Positions 26,216 to 34,508 are shown, numbered from the stretch's first letter. The stretch is 42,107 nucleotides of DNA from JBPYCR01 sp051846915 (GCF_051846915.1 NZ_JBPYCR010000031.1:1-42107), one strand, 5' to 3'. Notes: a model not told the origin generated them from the letters alone. Program-made: numbers and translations.

Positions 26216-26288
26216 TTTTGTCGCACATGATAAACGCAATTAACATGCCGAAAGAAATCATCAGCACCAACGCATCATTCATATCCAT
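26205..26288 (-). CDS. Holin-like small hydrophobic toxin, type I toxin-antitoxin copy 1
   Basis: This 27-residue peptide has an N-terminal MDMNDALVLM, a hydrophobic membrane stretch ISFGMLIAFIM and a polar tail CDKSNK. The ALxLMISFGMLIAFI pattern matches the putative holin-like toxin (Hol-Tox) family, whose members insert in the membrane. The ribosome site GGGAGGTG is very strong. A hairpin (CCGGGA/TCCCGG) directly upstream may limit access to it. An extended -10 promoter lies about 80 bases upstream. There are no phage genes around it, so it is more likely a chromosomal toxin than a lysis holin. Confidence 0.78.
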   Translation of the reverse strand: MDMNDALVLMISFGMLIAFIMCDKSNK

Positions 26289-26369
26289 AGGCGACACCTC
26301 CCTTCCCGGGAAGAATCCCGGCAGGAAACGTGCGCCATCCCTCATATGAAGCCAGTCCATTGTGAACTA

Positions 26370-26378
26370 AGTATAACA
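26370..26378 (-). promoter_or_regulatory. Toxin promoter, copy 1
   Basis: On the minus strand TGTTATACT forms an extended -10 (TATACT at 26375-26370). The predicted mRNA leader is about 75 bases. Confidence 0.5.
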
Positions 26379-26440
26379 CATAAGAACATTTGCTCCCATG
26401 ATTATTTTGTATTTTCACAAAACTATTCAAACGCTTTTTT

Positions 26441-26469
26441 GTTTACGCTATCACCGTTTATGCTATAAT
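26441..26469 (+). promoter_or_regulatory. Antitoxin RNA promoter, copy 2
   Basis: GTTTAC (26441-26446) and TATAAT (26464-26469) are 17 bases apart, a good sigma-A promoter and stronger than in copy 1. Confidence 0.65.
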
Positions 26470-26475
26470 AGTAGT

Positions 26476-26620
26476 AGAAATGCATATACTATAAAAACCG
26501 CTCCATGCGTCAACATGGAACGGTTTCAACAGACCAACCCCAACAAGAGGGGTAGGCGCTTATTAGAGAATAATCCCTCAGCGCTGACCTAAAACACATG
26601 AGGGATTATTTGTTCTTTTT
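26476..26620 (+). ncRNA. Antisense antitoxin RNA, type I toxin-antitoxin copy 2
   Basis: This aligns along its length with copy 1. It keeps the 5' hairpin (AACCGCTCCATG/CATGGAACGGTT), the TAGGCG hexamer (26553-26558) complementary to the toxin start region, and the terminal stem AATAATCCCTCA/TGAGGGATTATT. It ends in TTCTTTTT. Confidence 0.65.
26569..26620. terminator. Shared bidirectional terminator, toxin-antitoxin copy 2
   Basis: The same perfect stem as in copy 1, with the toxin stop codon inside it on the minus strand. Confidence 0.8.
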
Positions 26621-26689
26621 GTCGGACATGATAAACGCAATTAACATGCCGAAAGAAACCATCAGCACTAAAGCATCATTCATATCCAT
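26606..26689 (-). CDS. Holin-like small hydrophobic toxin, type I toxin-antitoxin copy 2
   Basis: This 27-residue peptide differs from copy 1 at three positions (MVSFG for MISFG, and SDKKNK for CDKSNK at the tail). The strong GGGAGGTG ribosome site and the upstream CCCGGG-containing sequence are conserved. The two copies lie 401 bases apart in the same orientation. Conservation of a peptide with only a few changes against more variable flanks supports translation. Confidence 0.78.
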   Translation of the reverse strand: MDMNDALVLMVSFGMLIAFIMSDKKNK

Positions 26690-26769
26690 AGGCGACACCT
26701 CCCTTCCCGGGAAAAGCCCGAAAGGAAACGTGCGCCATCCCTCATGTGAAGCCAGTCCATTGTGAACTA

Positions 26770-26778
26770 AGTATAGCA
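26770..26778 (-). promoter_or_regulatory. Toxin promoter, copy 2
   Basis: TGCTATACT on the minus strand is an extended -10 (TATACT at 26775-26770), in register with copy 1. Confidence 0.5.
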
Positions 26779-26840
26779 CATAAGAACATTTGTTTCCATG
26801 TTTATTTTGTATTTTAAATAAAACTGTTCAAACGTTTTTT

Positions 26841-27020
26841 GTTTACGCTATCATCGTTTATGCTATAATAACAGTAGAAATGCATATAATATAAAAACCG
26901 TTCCATGTATCAACATAGAACGGTTCCAACAGACTAACCCTAGCAAAAAGGGGTGGTCGTCTGTTAGGAAGATAGTACCTCAGCGCTGGGATAAAGCACA
27001 TGAATGATTATTTGTTACTT
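26841..27020 (+). ncRNA. Decayed third antitoxin RNA copy without a toxin
   Basis: The promoter is intact (GTTTAC at 26841-26846, TATAAT at 26864-26869, 17-base spacer). The 5' hairpin has one mismatch, the TAGGCG hexamer has become TGGTCG, and the terminal stem is broken (TACCTCA against TGAATGA). Only the last codons of a toxin remnant (SNK-stop on the minus strand) follow, after which homology ends. It looks like an orphan third repeat losing its constraints. Confidence 0.6.
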
Positions 27021-27028
27021 ATAACTAG

Positions 27029-27073
27029 TCGTTAATTCCCTGAAGAAACGGAAGGGGGTTAACGGCTTTTTTT
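27029..27073 (+). terminator. Rho-independent terminator after the toxin-antitoxin repeats
   Basis: CGTTAATTCCC pairs with GGGGGTTAACG, followed by GCTTTTTTT. It could terminate the orphan third RNA. 27074-27375 shows no other gene. Confidence 0.75.
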
Positions 27074-27375
27074 GTTGGATAATTCTACGTTCTCTGACCG
27101 CTGACATGGAAACAACTATTCTATCACTTCTGGTTCGCCTTCAAAAAAATGTCCATGAGACGCAAACCATTGTTTCCCCCATATTCAACAGGACAATAAA
27201 CATGCTATTATGATATAAGAGAATAGTCATCGACAAAATTTGCAAGTTAGACCGCTGTTTTAAAAACAGATATTGAGCTAATTTAACTTTGCTGATCTAT
27301 TGCTGTACTGTTGATATAAAGCGATTTTTAATGGAAGTGAACTTTTTACAGGAACTTACGAAAGAGGTGCATCAC

Positions 27376-28299
27376 TTGCTCGAACTCATTTTTATTTTAA
27401 AAGATATTATTCTACCTATCTTCGTCCTGATGGTCATAGGTTTTATCATCCAACGAAGATTCCATTTGAATGTGCAGACGCTAGCTCGATTGAATATTTA
27501 TATTTTTGTACCGGGTTTTATTTTTGTGAAATTGTATGAAGCACAGTTTAGCGCTTCGTTATTTGGGAAGGTTTTTTTGTTTTTCATTCTGTATGTGCTC
27601 CTTTTATTTATCGTCTCACATATTTCAGCACGACTTTTACATATTAAAGATGGAAAAAAAGCAACTTTTACGAACAGCGTCCTCTTTTTCAATTCGGGGA
27701 ATTACGGAGTACCCGTGAACGATTTGGTTTTTAAAAGTGATCCTTTTGCGATGTCGATCCAAGTAATTGTTCTTATGCTGCAAAACATTTTTTTGTATAC
27801 CTATGGCATTTTTTCGTTGCAATCGGTCAGTGTGGGCAAATTAAAAGCGCTTCTCGGATATTTTAAAATGCCGGTCTTATACGCGATGGCAGCGGGCGTT
27901 ATGCTGAATGCCTGGAGCATTTCCTTGCCATCATTTGTCTGGGTGCCTGCAAATTATATTGCTGAAGGTATGATTTCTTTGGCGCTTTTAACATTAGGTG
28001 CGCAGGTCGCTATGTTGCGGCTGACAGCTCAGCTTTCTGAAGTTTATTTCAGTTTAATTATCCGACTTATTATCGGTCCGCTCCTAACCCTTGGTATTAT
28101 TTACGCCTTCGGATTGGACGGTGTGTTCGCTCAAGCCCTGTTAATTGCTTCGGCTATGCCTACATCCATTAATAGCGCGGTTATCGCTCAGGAGTATGAA
28201 AATCATCCAGATTTTGCTGCACAAATTGTATTGTTTTCAACATTGATGAGTACCATTACAGTTACACTCGTTATTTATGTTGGCCGGTTATTGTTTTAG
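27376..28299 (+). CDS. AEC (auxin efflux carrier) family transporter
   Basis: The 307-residue membrane protein has about 10 helices and the AEC fold: LILPIFVLMVIGFIIQRRF at the start, an SVLFFNSGNYGVP motif in the first half and ASAMPTSINSAVIAQEY in the second, the paired broken-helix signatures of the family. Members export small organic acids or other anions by secondary transport; the substrate is unknown. I chose TTG 27376 because AGAGGTG lies 6 bases upstream and the length then equals the family norm. Longer in-frame starts at 27289 and 27331 have no ribosome site. No link to polymer synthesis is apparent. Confidence 0.85.
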   Translation: MLELIFILKDIILPIFVLMVIGFIIQRRFHLNVQTLARLNIYIFVPGFIFVKLYEAQFSASLFGKVFLFFILYVLLLFIVSHISARLLHIKDGKKATFTNSVLFFNSGNYGVPVNDLVFKSDPFAMSIQVIVLMLQNIFLYTYGIFSLQSVSVGKLKALLGYFKMPVLYAMAAGVMLNAWSISLPSFVWVPANYIAEGMISLALLTLGAQVAMLRLTAQLSEVYFSLIIRLIIGPLLTLGIIYAFGLDGVFAQALLIASAMPTSINSAVIAQEYENHPDFAAQIVLFSTLMSTITVTLVIYVGRLLF

Positions 28300-28531
28300 G
28301 ATTCAAGGTTTTGATATGAAGATGGAATAGTGCCTCGTTACATGTGAGTTATTCGTGATGTGACCGAAGCGTGCATAAGAAGGAGAAAACCACGCATTGG
28401 CACCGGATAACCACTGGTCAAATATGCGAGGATATTGCTAAGGAGAATTGCCCGTCAATACAGTAAATTAATCTATCATCATTCGTACAAGCTCTCAGCT
28501 ATACTTCCGGGTTAGGTAATACTGGAAGCCA

Positions 28532-28567
28532 ATAAAAAAGCCTATCCAAAATTTACTTTGGATAGGC
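28532..28567. terminator. Terminator overlapping the sortase stop codon
   Basis: GCCTATCCAAA pairs with TTTGGATAGGC. On the minus strand it is followed by a long T-run (CTTTTTTATT). The sortase's last codons form one arm and its TAA lies in the loop. 28300-28531 holds no gene I can support. Confidence 0.85.
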
Positions 28568-29119
28568 ATAGATTACGTAGCGGTCGGGGGCGCTGCCGAC
28601 AAATGAAAATGGATAACAAGTGGAAACAGTCAGATATTCATCTTCGCGACTTGGATCAATGACGGTTCGGTCATCTGCATCGACGATTTCGTGATCTAGT
28701 ATTTCGTAAATGAACGTGCCATTTTTCATTTTGACATGCAATTCATCGCCGTGCTCTAGTTCGCCAAATTTCCGGAAGACTGTATCGCGGTGGCCGGAGA
28801 GCAAAATTTGTTTATTTTCTCCGGGAAATCCGGTTCCTGCGTAATGGCCGACTCCTTGTTTCAGTTCATCTTCATCTGTTCCTTCAATAATTGGAATTTC
28901 TCGATCTAGCCGCGGTATGTAAAAAACGCCAACTGTATCGCCTTCCTGGAAATCATAAGCAGCATTTTCAATCTCGTGCACAACTTCATCGTTAACGATT
29001 GTTTTCGCTTCTTCCAGTCGTTTTCCTTCACTTACTTTCGATTGAAAGAGTTGGATTCCGCCAAACGCGAGCATCGCTACTCCTGCTAAAATGAGCAAAT
29101 AGGATACGTATTTCATCAT
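28553..29119 (-). CDS. Class D sortase
   Basis: The 188-residue cysteine transpeptidase has an N-terminal membrane helix (about 5-25) and a sortase beta-barrel with catalytic His110 (LLSGHRDTVF), Cys168 (TVSTCYPF) and Arg180 (SAPDRYVIYA). The GHRDT and STCYPF forms are those of class D sortases of Bacillota. It cleaves a C-terminal LPxT-type signal and joins the protein to the wall. ATG 29119 follows GGAAGGGGG; the in-frame start 21 bases further upstream is less likely. The nearby surface protein at 29933 ends in an LPHTS signal and is the obvious substrate. Confidence 0.9.
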   Translation of the reverse strand: MMKYVSYLLILAGVAMLAFGGIQLFQSKVSEGKRLEEAKTIVNDEVVHEIENAAYDFQEGDTVGVFYIPRLDREIPIIEGTDEDELKQGVGHYAGTGFPGENKQILLSGHRDTVFRKFGELEHGDELHVKMKNGTFIYEILDHEIVDADDRTVIDPSREDEYLTVSTCYPFSFVGSAPDRYVIYAYPK

Positions 29120-29215
29120 CGGTGCCCCCTTCCTTTTCAAACTATTAGTTGTTAATGTAAATTTAGTAATAAAAAATGAGTGCGTACATATTTGAAAATA
29201 TTTTAATACCCCTTA

Positions 29216-29545
29216 TTAATTTTCTCCATGTTCATTGCTGCTGGCAATGTCACCAGTTGTCGCTTTTGATTGATTTGACAACAGCCCTTTTATGTCATGT
29301 AATGTTTCGTGCATCTTAAAAAAGATAATTAACAGTTCACAATAAATTCGCACGATAATTGGTCCGATAACGATAGTCAGTAACCCCATGATCACCTGGA
29401 ATCCGCCACCCCACGGGGAATTTAGACCACCTACAACCATTCCAAGCCCGCTTAGAACGGAAATGACTACCCCAATCCAGAAGACAATTTTAATGATTGT
29501 CGGTGTTAACATCTTGTCGAATCGTAAAAAATCTTGAAAATTCAT
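29216..29545 (-). CDS. DUF4282 domain-containing membrane protein
   Basis: The 109-residue protein begins MNFQDFLRFDKMLTPTIIKI, the start typical of DUF4282. It has two membrane helices (about 17-40 and 50-70) with a glycine-rich turn, and a conserved IVRIYCELLIIFFKMHETL segment. A polar tail ends the protein. GGAAGGGA precedes the ATG. It is 96 bases upstream of the sortase on the same strand and could share its transcript. Function is unknown. Confidence 0.82.
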   Translation of the reverse strand: MNFQDFLRFDKMLTPTIIKIVFWIGVVISVLSGLGMVVGGLNSPWGGGFQVIMGLLTIVIGPIIVRIYCELLIIFFKMHETLHDIKGLLSNQSKATTGDIASSNEHGEN

Positions 29546-29932
29546 GCTTGTTCAATCCCTTCCATATAATAGTAATATAAATTACTCCAACTAGGATTCT
29601 ACCATATTTTGAAAACTTTGCTAAACGTTAATAATGCTCAATTGTAAAATTACCGCCTTAGGAAAGGATTACTGACTGACGATTCATAATCTGACAAATG
29701 ATTGACGAAAACTAGTTAATATGAGGGATTATTAATCTTTACCAATAAAAACAAAGCTATCAAATGAGCGCAAAAAAAGATTTGAATCTATTTAATAGTA
29801 ATATACTCAATCTATCACGGCAATAATGAATAATTTTTTTCATTTCTTAACTTACATTTAACCTTTAATTGTTATGATTATTTATTAGTCCACACTAAAT
29901 AGTTAATCTATTAATATACGAGGAGGTCGAAA
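29546..29932. other. Intergenic region upstream of the surface protein
   Basis: A/T-rich, with no open frame carrying a ribosome site. A weak extended -10-like TGTTATGAT lies about 55 bases before the surface-protein start, with TTACAT upstream. A GAGGAGG ribosome site sits at about 29920-29926. Confidence 0.4.
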
Positions 29933-32590
29933 ATGTATAGAACAGAGCAAGATTCTATAAATCTAAAAGGAAGAAAGTGGTATGTCGTATTATGCATCAT
30001 GATTATGATAGGAACTTCATCAGGTGTTTTTGCAAATCATGCCAATGCAGCATCTCCAACAGAGATTCATTCAGCGGCTGATCTAGACAATGTACGTAAT
30101 GATTTAAGCGGGGATTATGTGCTGAAAAACGATATTGATTTATCAGGATACTCGAACTGGGAGCCTATAGGTGATGGAAGCACCTTTAGTCGATTTGAGG
30201 GGACTTTCGATGGAGAAGGACATACCATTTCCGGGCTTACTATAACCCGACCTACTGAAGATAATGTTGGTTTATTTGGTTATATTCAAAGTTCTGCCGA
30301 AATTAAAAATGTGATATTGACAGGTGTTAACGTAGAAGGAAAAGAAAATGTCGGGGGCCTTGTCGGGCAAGTGTGGCGGAGCAATGTCGCAAATGTCACG
30401 GTCCAAGGTAATGTAAAAGGGACAGTTCGCGTTGGAGGGGTCAGCGGAGAACTTTATGGTCATTCTGGCACTGCATCAATGATAGAGGGTAGTACAATGT
30501 CGGGAACTGTGACTGGTGAAAGAGATGTAGGTGGTTTGATTGGGTACACACGGCAATCAGAAGTCATGACTAGTCATGCTAATAGCGCTGTAACAGGTGA
30601 CCGGAATGTAGGTGGCTTAGTTGGATTTGTTATTGAAGGACCCGTTAGCGAAAGTTATGCAACGGGTGCTGTAACCGGAATTAATAGGAATTTAGGTGGT
30701 TTAGTCGGATCTATTAATGGTGGTTCAGTGAATATTAGTTATGCTACTGGGTCAGTAACAGGCTCTTCGACTGCGTCTCATGTAGGTGGCTTGATTGGTC
30801 ATCCTAATAGTAGTGCTGTTACTATTGAAAATACGTTTGCGACGGGAGACGTCCAGGGTAATTATTATGTAGGTGGACTACTAGGTGGCACTATTGGTTA
30901 TACTTTTAATATTAGGAATAATTATGCTGTCGGATCTGTTACTGGCTCTGGTGGAGGTCTCATTGGTTATAATAGTAATTCTTATGGAACAGTGGAGAAT
31001 AATTTTTACGATCAATCTACAACGGGAAAAAGTGACACAGGAAACGGCGAACCGAAGGATACATCAGAAATGTTGGAACAAAGCACATACACCGGATGGG
31101 ATTTTTCGTCTATTTGGGGAATCAATGCAGGTGAATATCCACACTTGCAATTTAATCCACATTCAACCGTCCCACCAGTTGTAAACGAAGCACCTGTTAT
31201 TAATGCAACGGACACAACAATTACGGTAGGCGATACGTATGACCCGCTGGCCGGTGTATCTGCAACAGATGCCGAAGATGGAGATGTAACGGGCAATATC
31301 AATGTAACAACGAATGATGTTGATACGAGTACTCCAGGGGCTTATGATGTAGTTTATGAAGTGACCGACAGTGACGGAAAAACGACAACCAAAACGATCA
31401 CGATTACAGTTGAAGCAGCAGCGTCCACAAACGAAGCACCTGTTATTAATGCAGCGAATAAAACAATTACCGTAGGCGATATGTATGATCCACTGTCCGG
31501 TGTAACTGCAACAGATGCCGAAGATGGAGATGTAACGGGCAATATCAATGTAACAACAAATGATGTTGATACGACTACTCCAGGAGCTTATGATGTAGTT
31601 TATGAAGTGACCGACAGTGCTGGAGAAACGACAACAAAAACGATTACGGTTACAGTGGAAGCAGCAACATCCACAAATGAAGCACCTGTTATTAATGCAA
31701 CGGACACAACAATTACCGTAGGCGATACGTATGATCCGCTGGCCGGAGTAACTGCAACAGATGCTGAAGATGGAGATGTAACGGGCAATATCAATGTAAC
31801 AACGAATGATGTCGATACAACGACGCCAGGGGCTTATGATGTAGTCTATGAAGTGACCGACAGTGATGGGGAAACGACAACCAAAACGATTACGGTTACA
31901 GTGGAAGCAGCAACATCCACAAATGAAGCACCTGTTATTAATGCAACGGACACAACAATTACGGTAGGCGATACGTATGACCCGCTGGCCGGTGTATCTG
32001 CAACAGATGCCGAAGATGGAGATGTAACGGGCAATATCAATGTAACAACGAATGATGTTGATACGAGTACTCCAGGGGCTTATGATGTAGTTTATGAAGT
32101 GACCGACAGTGACGGAAAAACGACAACCAAAACGGTCACGATTACAGTGGAAGCAACAGCATCCACAAACGAAGCACCTGTTATAAATGCAGCGGATAAA
32201 ACAATTACCGTAGGCGATACGTATGATCCGCTGGCCGGAGTAACTGCAACAGATGCTGAAGATGGAGATGTAACGGGCAATATCAATGTAACAACGAATG
32301 ATGTCGATACAACGACGCCAGGGGCTTATGATGTAGTTTATGAAGTGACTGACAGTGACGGGAAAACGACAACCAAAACAATCACGGTTACAGTGGAAGC
32401 AAGCTCAGAAACGATTATAGTGGAGGAAAACTCAGATTTAAAAGATGAATCTAATGATGAAGTGAGTAAATCTGGCAATGAACTACCGCATACATCCACA
32501 TCCAATTATAATTGGATACTTGTTGGGATGATATTAATTGGGCTAGCCATAGTATTGAGGATTTTCTATTCTTACAGAAAGAACGCGTGA
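29933..32590 (+). CDS. Sortase-anchored surface protein with GLUG and DUF5011-type repeats
   Basis: The 885-residue protein has a signal peptide (hydrophobic 17-35, likely cleaved after NANA near 42). Residues about 110-365 contain GLUG-motif repeats (VGGLVGxV, VGGLIGYT, VGGLVGFV, LGGLVGSI, VGGLIGHP, VGGLLGG), which form a beta-helix-like stalk. Residues 418-827 are five 82-residue Ig-like DUF5011-type repeats. The C-terminus has the sorting signal LPHTS (851-855), a hydrophobic helix and a basic tail RIFYSYRKNA. GAGGAGG precedes the ATG. It is presumably displayed on the wall by the sortase at 28553-29119. An adhesin or wall-binding role is inferred from the architecture; the ligand is unknown. 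Confidence 0.88.
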   Translation: MYRTEQDSINLKGRKWYVVLCIMIMIGTSSGVFANHANAASPTEIHSAADLDNVRNDLSGDYVLKNDIDLSGYSNWEPIGDGSTFSRFEGTFDGEGHTISGLTITRPTEDNVGLFGYIQSSAEIKNVILTGVNVEGKENVGGLVGQVWRSNVANVTVQGNVKGTVRVGGVSGELYGHSGTASMIEGSTMSGTVTGERDVGGLIGYTRQSEVMTSHANSAVTGDRNVGGLVGFVIEGPVSESYATGAVTGINRNLGGLVGSINGGSVNISYATGSVTGSSTASHVGGLIGHPNSSAVTIENTFATGDVQGNYYVGGLLGGTIGYTFNIRNNYAVGSVTGSGGGLIGYNSNSYGTVENNFYDQSTTGKSDTGNGEPKDTSEMLEQSTYTGWDFSSIWGINAGEYPHLQFNPHSTVPPVVNEAPVINATDTTITVGDTYDPLAGVSATDAEDGDVTGNINVTTNDVDTSTPGAYDVVYEVTDSDGKTTTKTITITVEAAASTNEAPVINAANKTITVGDMYDPLSGVTATDAEDGDVTGNINVTTNDVDTTTPGAYDVVYEVTDSAGETTTKTITVTVEAATSTNEAPVINATDTTITVGDTYDPLAGVTATDAEDGDVTGNINVTTNDVDTTTPGAYDVVYEVTDSDGETTTKTITVTVEAATSTNEAPVINATDTTITVGDTYDPLAGVSATDAEDGDVTGNINVTTNDVDTSTPGAYDVVYEVTDSDGKTTTKTVTITVEATASTNEAPVINAADKTITVGDTYDPLAGVTATDAEDGDVTGNINVTTNDVDTTTPGAYDVVYEVTDSDGKTTTKTITVTVEASSETIIVEENSDLKDESNDEVSKSGNELPHTSTSNYNWILVGMILIGLAIVLRIFYSYRKNA
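31184..32413 (+). repeat. Five tandem 246-bp (82-residue) repeats in the surface protein
   Basis: Units begin at 31184, 31430, 31676, 31922 and 32168. Each starts NEAPVIN and ends TVE-A. Units 1 and 4 share SATDAED and DTSTPG; units 2 and 5 share an INAAxK start; unit 3 is intermediate. The order A-B-C-A'-B' suggests a block duplication. Antisense open frames across each unit are by-products. Confidence 0.85.
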
Positions 32591-32611
32591 CAAAACTATA
32601 TTTATAAAATT

Positions 32612-32647
32612 GAACAGGATGCCTTTTAAGGTGTCCTGTTCGTTTAT
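32612..32647 (+). terminator. Rho-independent terminator after the surface protein
   Basis: GAACAGGATGCC pairs with GGTGTCCTGTTC (two G-U or U-G pairs) across TTTTAA, followed by GTTTAT. Confidence 0.7.
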
Positions 32648-32990
32648 GAAGATTTAAGTGTACAACTGAGGTAAGTAATTTTTGGTCAGACTTAGAAGAT
32701 TTTAAATAACGGATGAGATAGATAGTAAGAAACACTAATGCTATAAATAAATTGAAAAATATAAAACTGGATGTATATCCCAGTTGTTCATTGCTAATTT
32801 TAAACCACTTTCTTTTTAGCGTTGCCGAATTTTAGTAACGATCGAAAAATATATAATGAAAGAAAGATCATGAAAGTCATTTTAAGATACATCCTGAGCT
32901 ACGTGTTCAAGAGAGCCATGTTCTTGTTAGATAAAATGAGGTCTAGTGGTTAAAATTTGTAAAACTTCTTTAAGTCACAACAATAATTAC
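32648..32990. other. Intergenic region without a recognised gene
   Basis: A/T-rich sequence between two terminators, with no open frame supported by a ribosome site and no clear structured RNA. I see nothing further here. Confidence 0.4.
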
Positions 32991-33037
32991 GATTCTAAAA
33001 AAACTTCCAGCCCGCAGCTGGAAGTTTCTTTAGAATC
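32991..33037. terminator. Terminator of the LysM-NlpC/P60 gene (bidirectional palindrome)
   Basis: GATTCTAAA..ACTTCCAGC pairs with GCTGGAAGT..TTTAGAATC, with a T-rich run on the minus-strand exit. The stem is extended well beyond the core. Confidence 0.85.
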
Positions 33038-33041
33038 CTTA

Positions 33042-34424
33042 TCAATAAAATCGTTTAAATCCGTCGTAGTGCTTTTTCCAATAAGAGTTGTCTAAATTGG
33101 ATATCGTTACCCCGGTCGATGAGCCGGCATGGATGAATTGGTTATTCCCTAAATAGATTCCCATATGCGAGATGCCGGAACGGTATGTATTTTTGAAAAA
33201 TACGAGATCACCGAGCTTCGGGTTATCGATATAGTAAGAGCGGTTAAAGTAGCCGGTTGTTGATTTGCGGGTCATGCTCATTCCGGCCTTGTTGTATGCA
33301 TAATGAATAAAGCCGCTGCAGTCAAATCCGCTTGTCGACTGTCCGCCCCACGTATATGGCGTACCAAGCACGCTTCGTGCGATGTTCACTAGCTGAGAGA
33401 CGTTATAGTTAACATCTGTTGAAGGCTTTTCAACAGAAGAACCACTTCCGCCGCTACTCGAACCACCACTTGCTTGTCCATTAATACTAAGCTTTTGTCC
33501 GATATGGATTAGATCAGAGCTTAAATTATTCCATTTCTTTAAATTGGCAACGCTCACCTTGTAGTTTGAAGCAATCCGTGAAAGACTGTCACCCGATTTC
33601 ACCGTATAAACGGAAGTACTTGAATCGCTGCTGGAGCTTCCACCACTCGAACTGCCGGAATTCGATCCACTGTTCGAACTGGAACCACCATCAGCATTCC
33701 CGCCGTTTGAACCGGAACTGACGGCTTTCCCTACTTTCAACTTCTGCCCGACGAGAATTAAATCGGAGCGTAAATTGTTCCATTTTTTCAAGTTAGCGAC
33801 GCTTACGCCATATTTTGCGCCGATTTTTGATAAAGAATCCCCGGCAACGACGGTGTAAGAACTCCCGCTTGACCCGGAATTAGACGAGCCTCCGCCACTT
33901 GACGCGGAATCATTCCCTGACGAACTACTGGATCCTCCGTTCGATCCGCTACCTGACCCAGAACCACTCCCGCTCACAACAAATTTATTTCCCGGATAGA
34001 TGAGTGTCGAATTCAAGTTATTCCATTTCATTAAGTTAGCGATCGATACGTTATGCTTAAATGCGATGGCGCTCAATGTGTCACCAGACTTGACTGTATA
34101 TGTATTTCCGTCTGAAATGGAGTTACTCGAATCACTCGAGCCGGACGAATCAGCTGGTTGGCTGTTATTCGAGCTCGCCCCCGATGAACGACTCCCGCTG
34201 TCTCCATCTGTTTGCAAAACTTGATTCGGGAAAATGATATCACTTGAGAGTTTGTTCAGCGATTTTAATTGAGCTACACTAGTATGATGCTTTTGTGCGA
34301 TTGTCCAGAGCGAATCCCCACTTTTTACTTTATACGCTGCCGCTTCCGCCTGTTCAGCAGCTACAAACGCTGATGCAATGACGGCTGAAGCAGATACAGA
34401 CATAACTATCTTTTTACTAGACAC
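33042..34424 (-). CDS. Peptidoglycan DL-endopeptidase with four LysM domains (NlpC/P60)
   Basis: The 460-residue secreted wall hydrolase has a signal peptide cleaved near AEA-28. Four LysM domains follow, at about 30-72, 108-150, 189-231 and 272-314 (each with YxVxxGDSL or GDTL and a KWNNL core), joined by Ser/Gly linkers. A C-terminal NlpC/P60 domain has the catalytic Cys369 (GFDCSGF), His420 (ISHMGIYLG) and His432. It resembles the LytE/LytF/CwlS group of B. subtilis, which cut the D-Glu-meso-DAP bond in peptide stems during growth or cell separation. A sigma-A-like promoter is visible upstream. It belongs to wall turnover, not to polymer synthesis. Confidence 0.92.
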   Translation of the reverse strand: MSSKKIVMSVSASAVIASAFVAAEQAEAAAYKVKSGDSLWTIAQKHHTSVAQLKSLNKLSSDIIFPNQVLQTDGDSGSRSSGASSNNSQPADSSGSSDSSNSISDGNTYTVKSGDTLSAIAFKHNVSIANLMKWNNLNSTLIYPGNKFVVSGSGSGSGSGSNGGSSSSSGNDSASSGGGSSNSGSSGSSYTVVAGDSLSKIGAKYGVSVANLKKWNNLRSDLILVGQKLKVGKAVSSGSNGGNADGGSSSNSGSNSGSSSGGSSSSDSSTSVYTVKSGDSLSRIASNYKVSVANLKKWNNLSSDLIHIGQKLSINGQASGGSSSGGSGSSVEKPSTDVNYNVSQLVNIARSVLGTPYTWGGQSTSGFDCSGFIHYAYNKAGMSMTRKSTTGYFNRSYYIDNPKLGDLVFFKNTYRSGISHMGIYLGNNQFIHAGSSTGVTISNLDNSYWKKHYDGFKRFY

Positions 34425-34479
34425 TGTATGAACTCCCTTCTAATTTTCAAATATAAAACTTTTTATCTATTAATCTTCC

Positions 34480-34508
34480 ATATAATCCTTTTAAAAATTG
34501 TTTGTCAT
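34480..34508 (-). promoter_or_regulatory. Candidate promoter for the LysM-NlpC/P60 gene
   Basis: On the minus strand ATGACA (34508-34503) and TTATAT (34485-34480) are 17 bases apart, about 55 bases before the start codon. Confidence 0.45.

Noticed and set aside
26398..26592. A 64-codon plus-strand open frame
   Set aside because: It overlaps the promoter and hairpins of the copy 2 antitoxin RNA. The matching stretch in the other copies is not a conserved frame.
26205..26689. Phage holins or a prophage remnant
   Set aside because: No endolysin, integrase or structural genes nearby. The convergent RNA with a bidirectional terminator fits a type I toxin-antitoxin locus better.
31012..32286. Five nearly identical antisense open frames (64-96 codons)
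   Set aside because: Shadows of the DUF5011-type repeats on the other strand; no ribosome sites.
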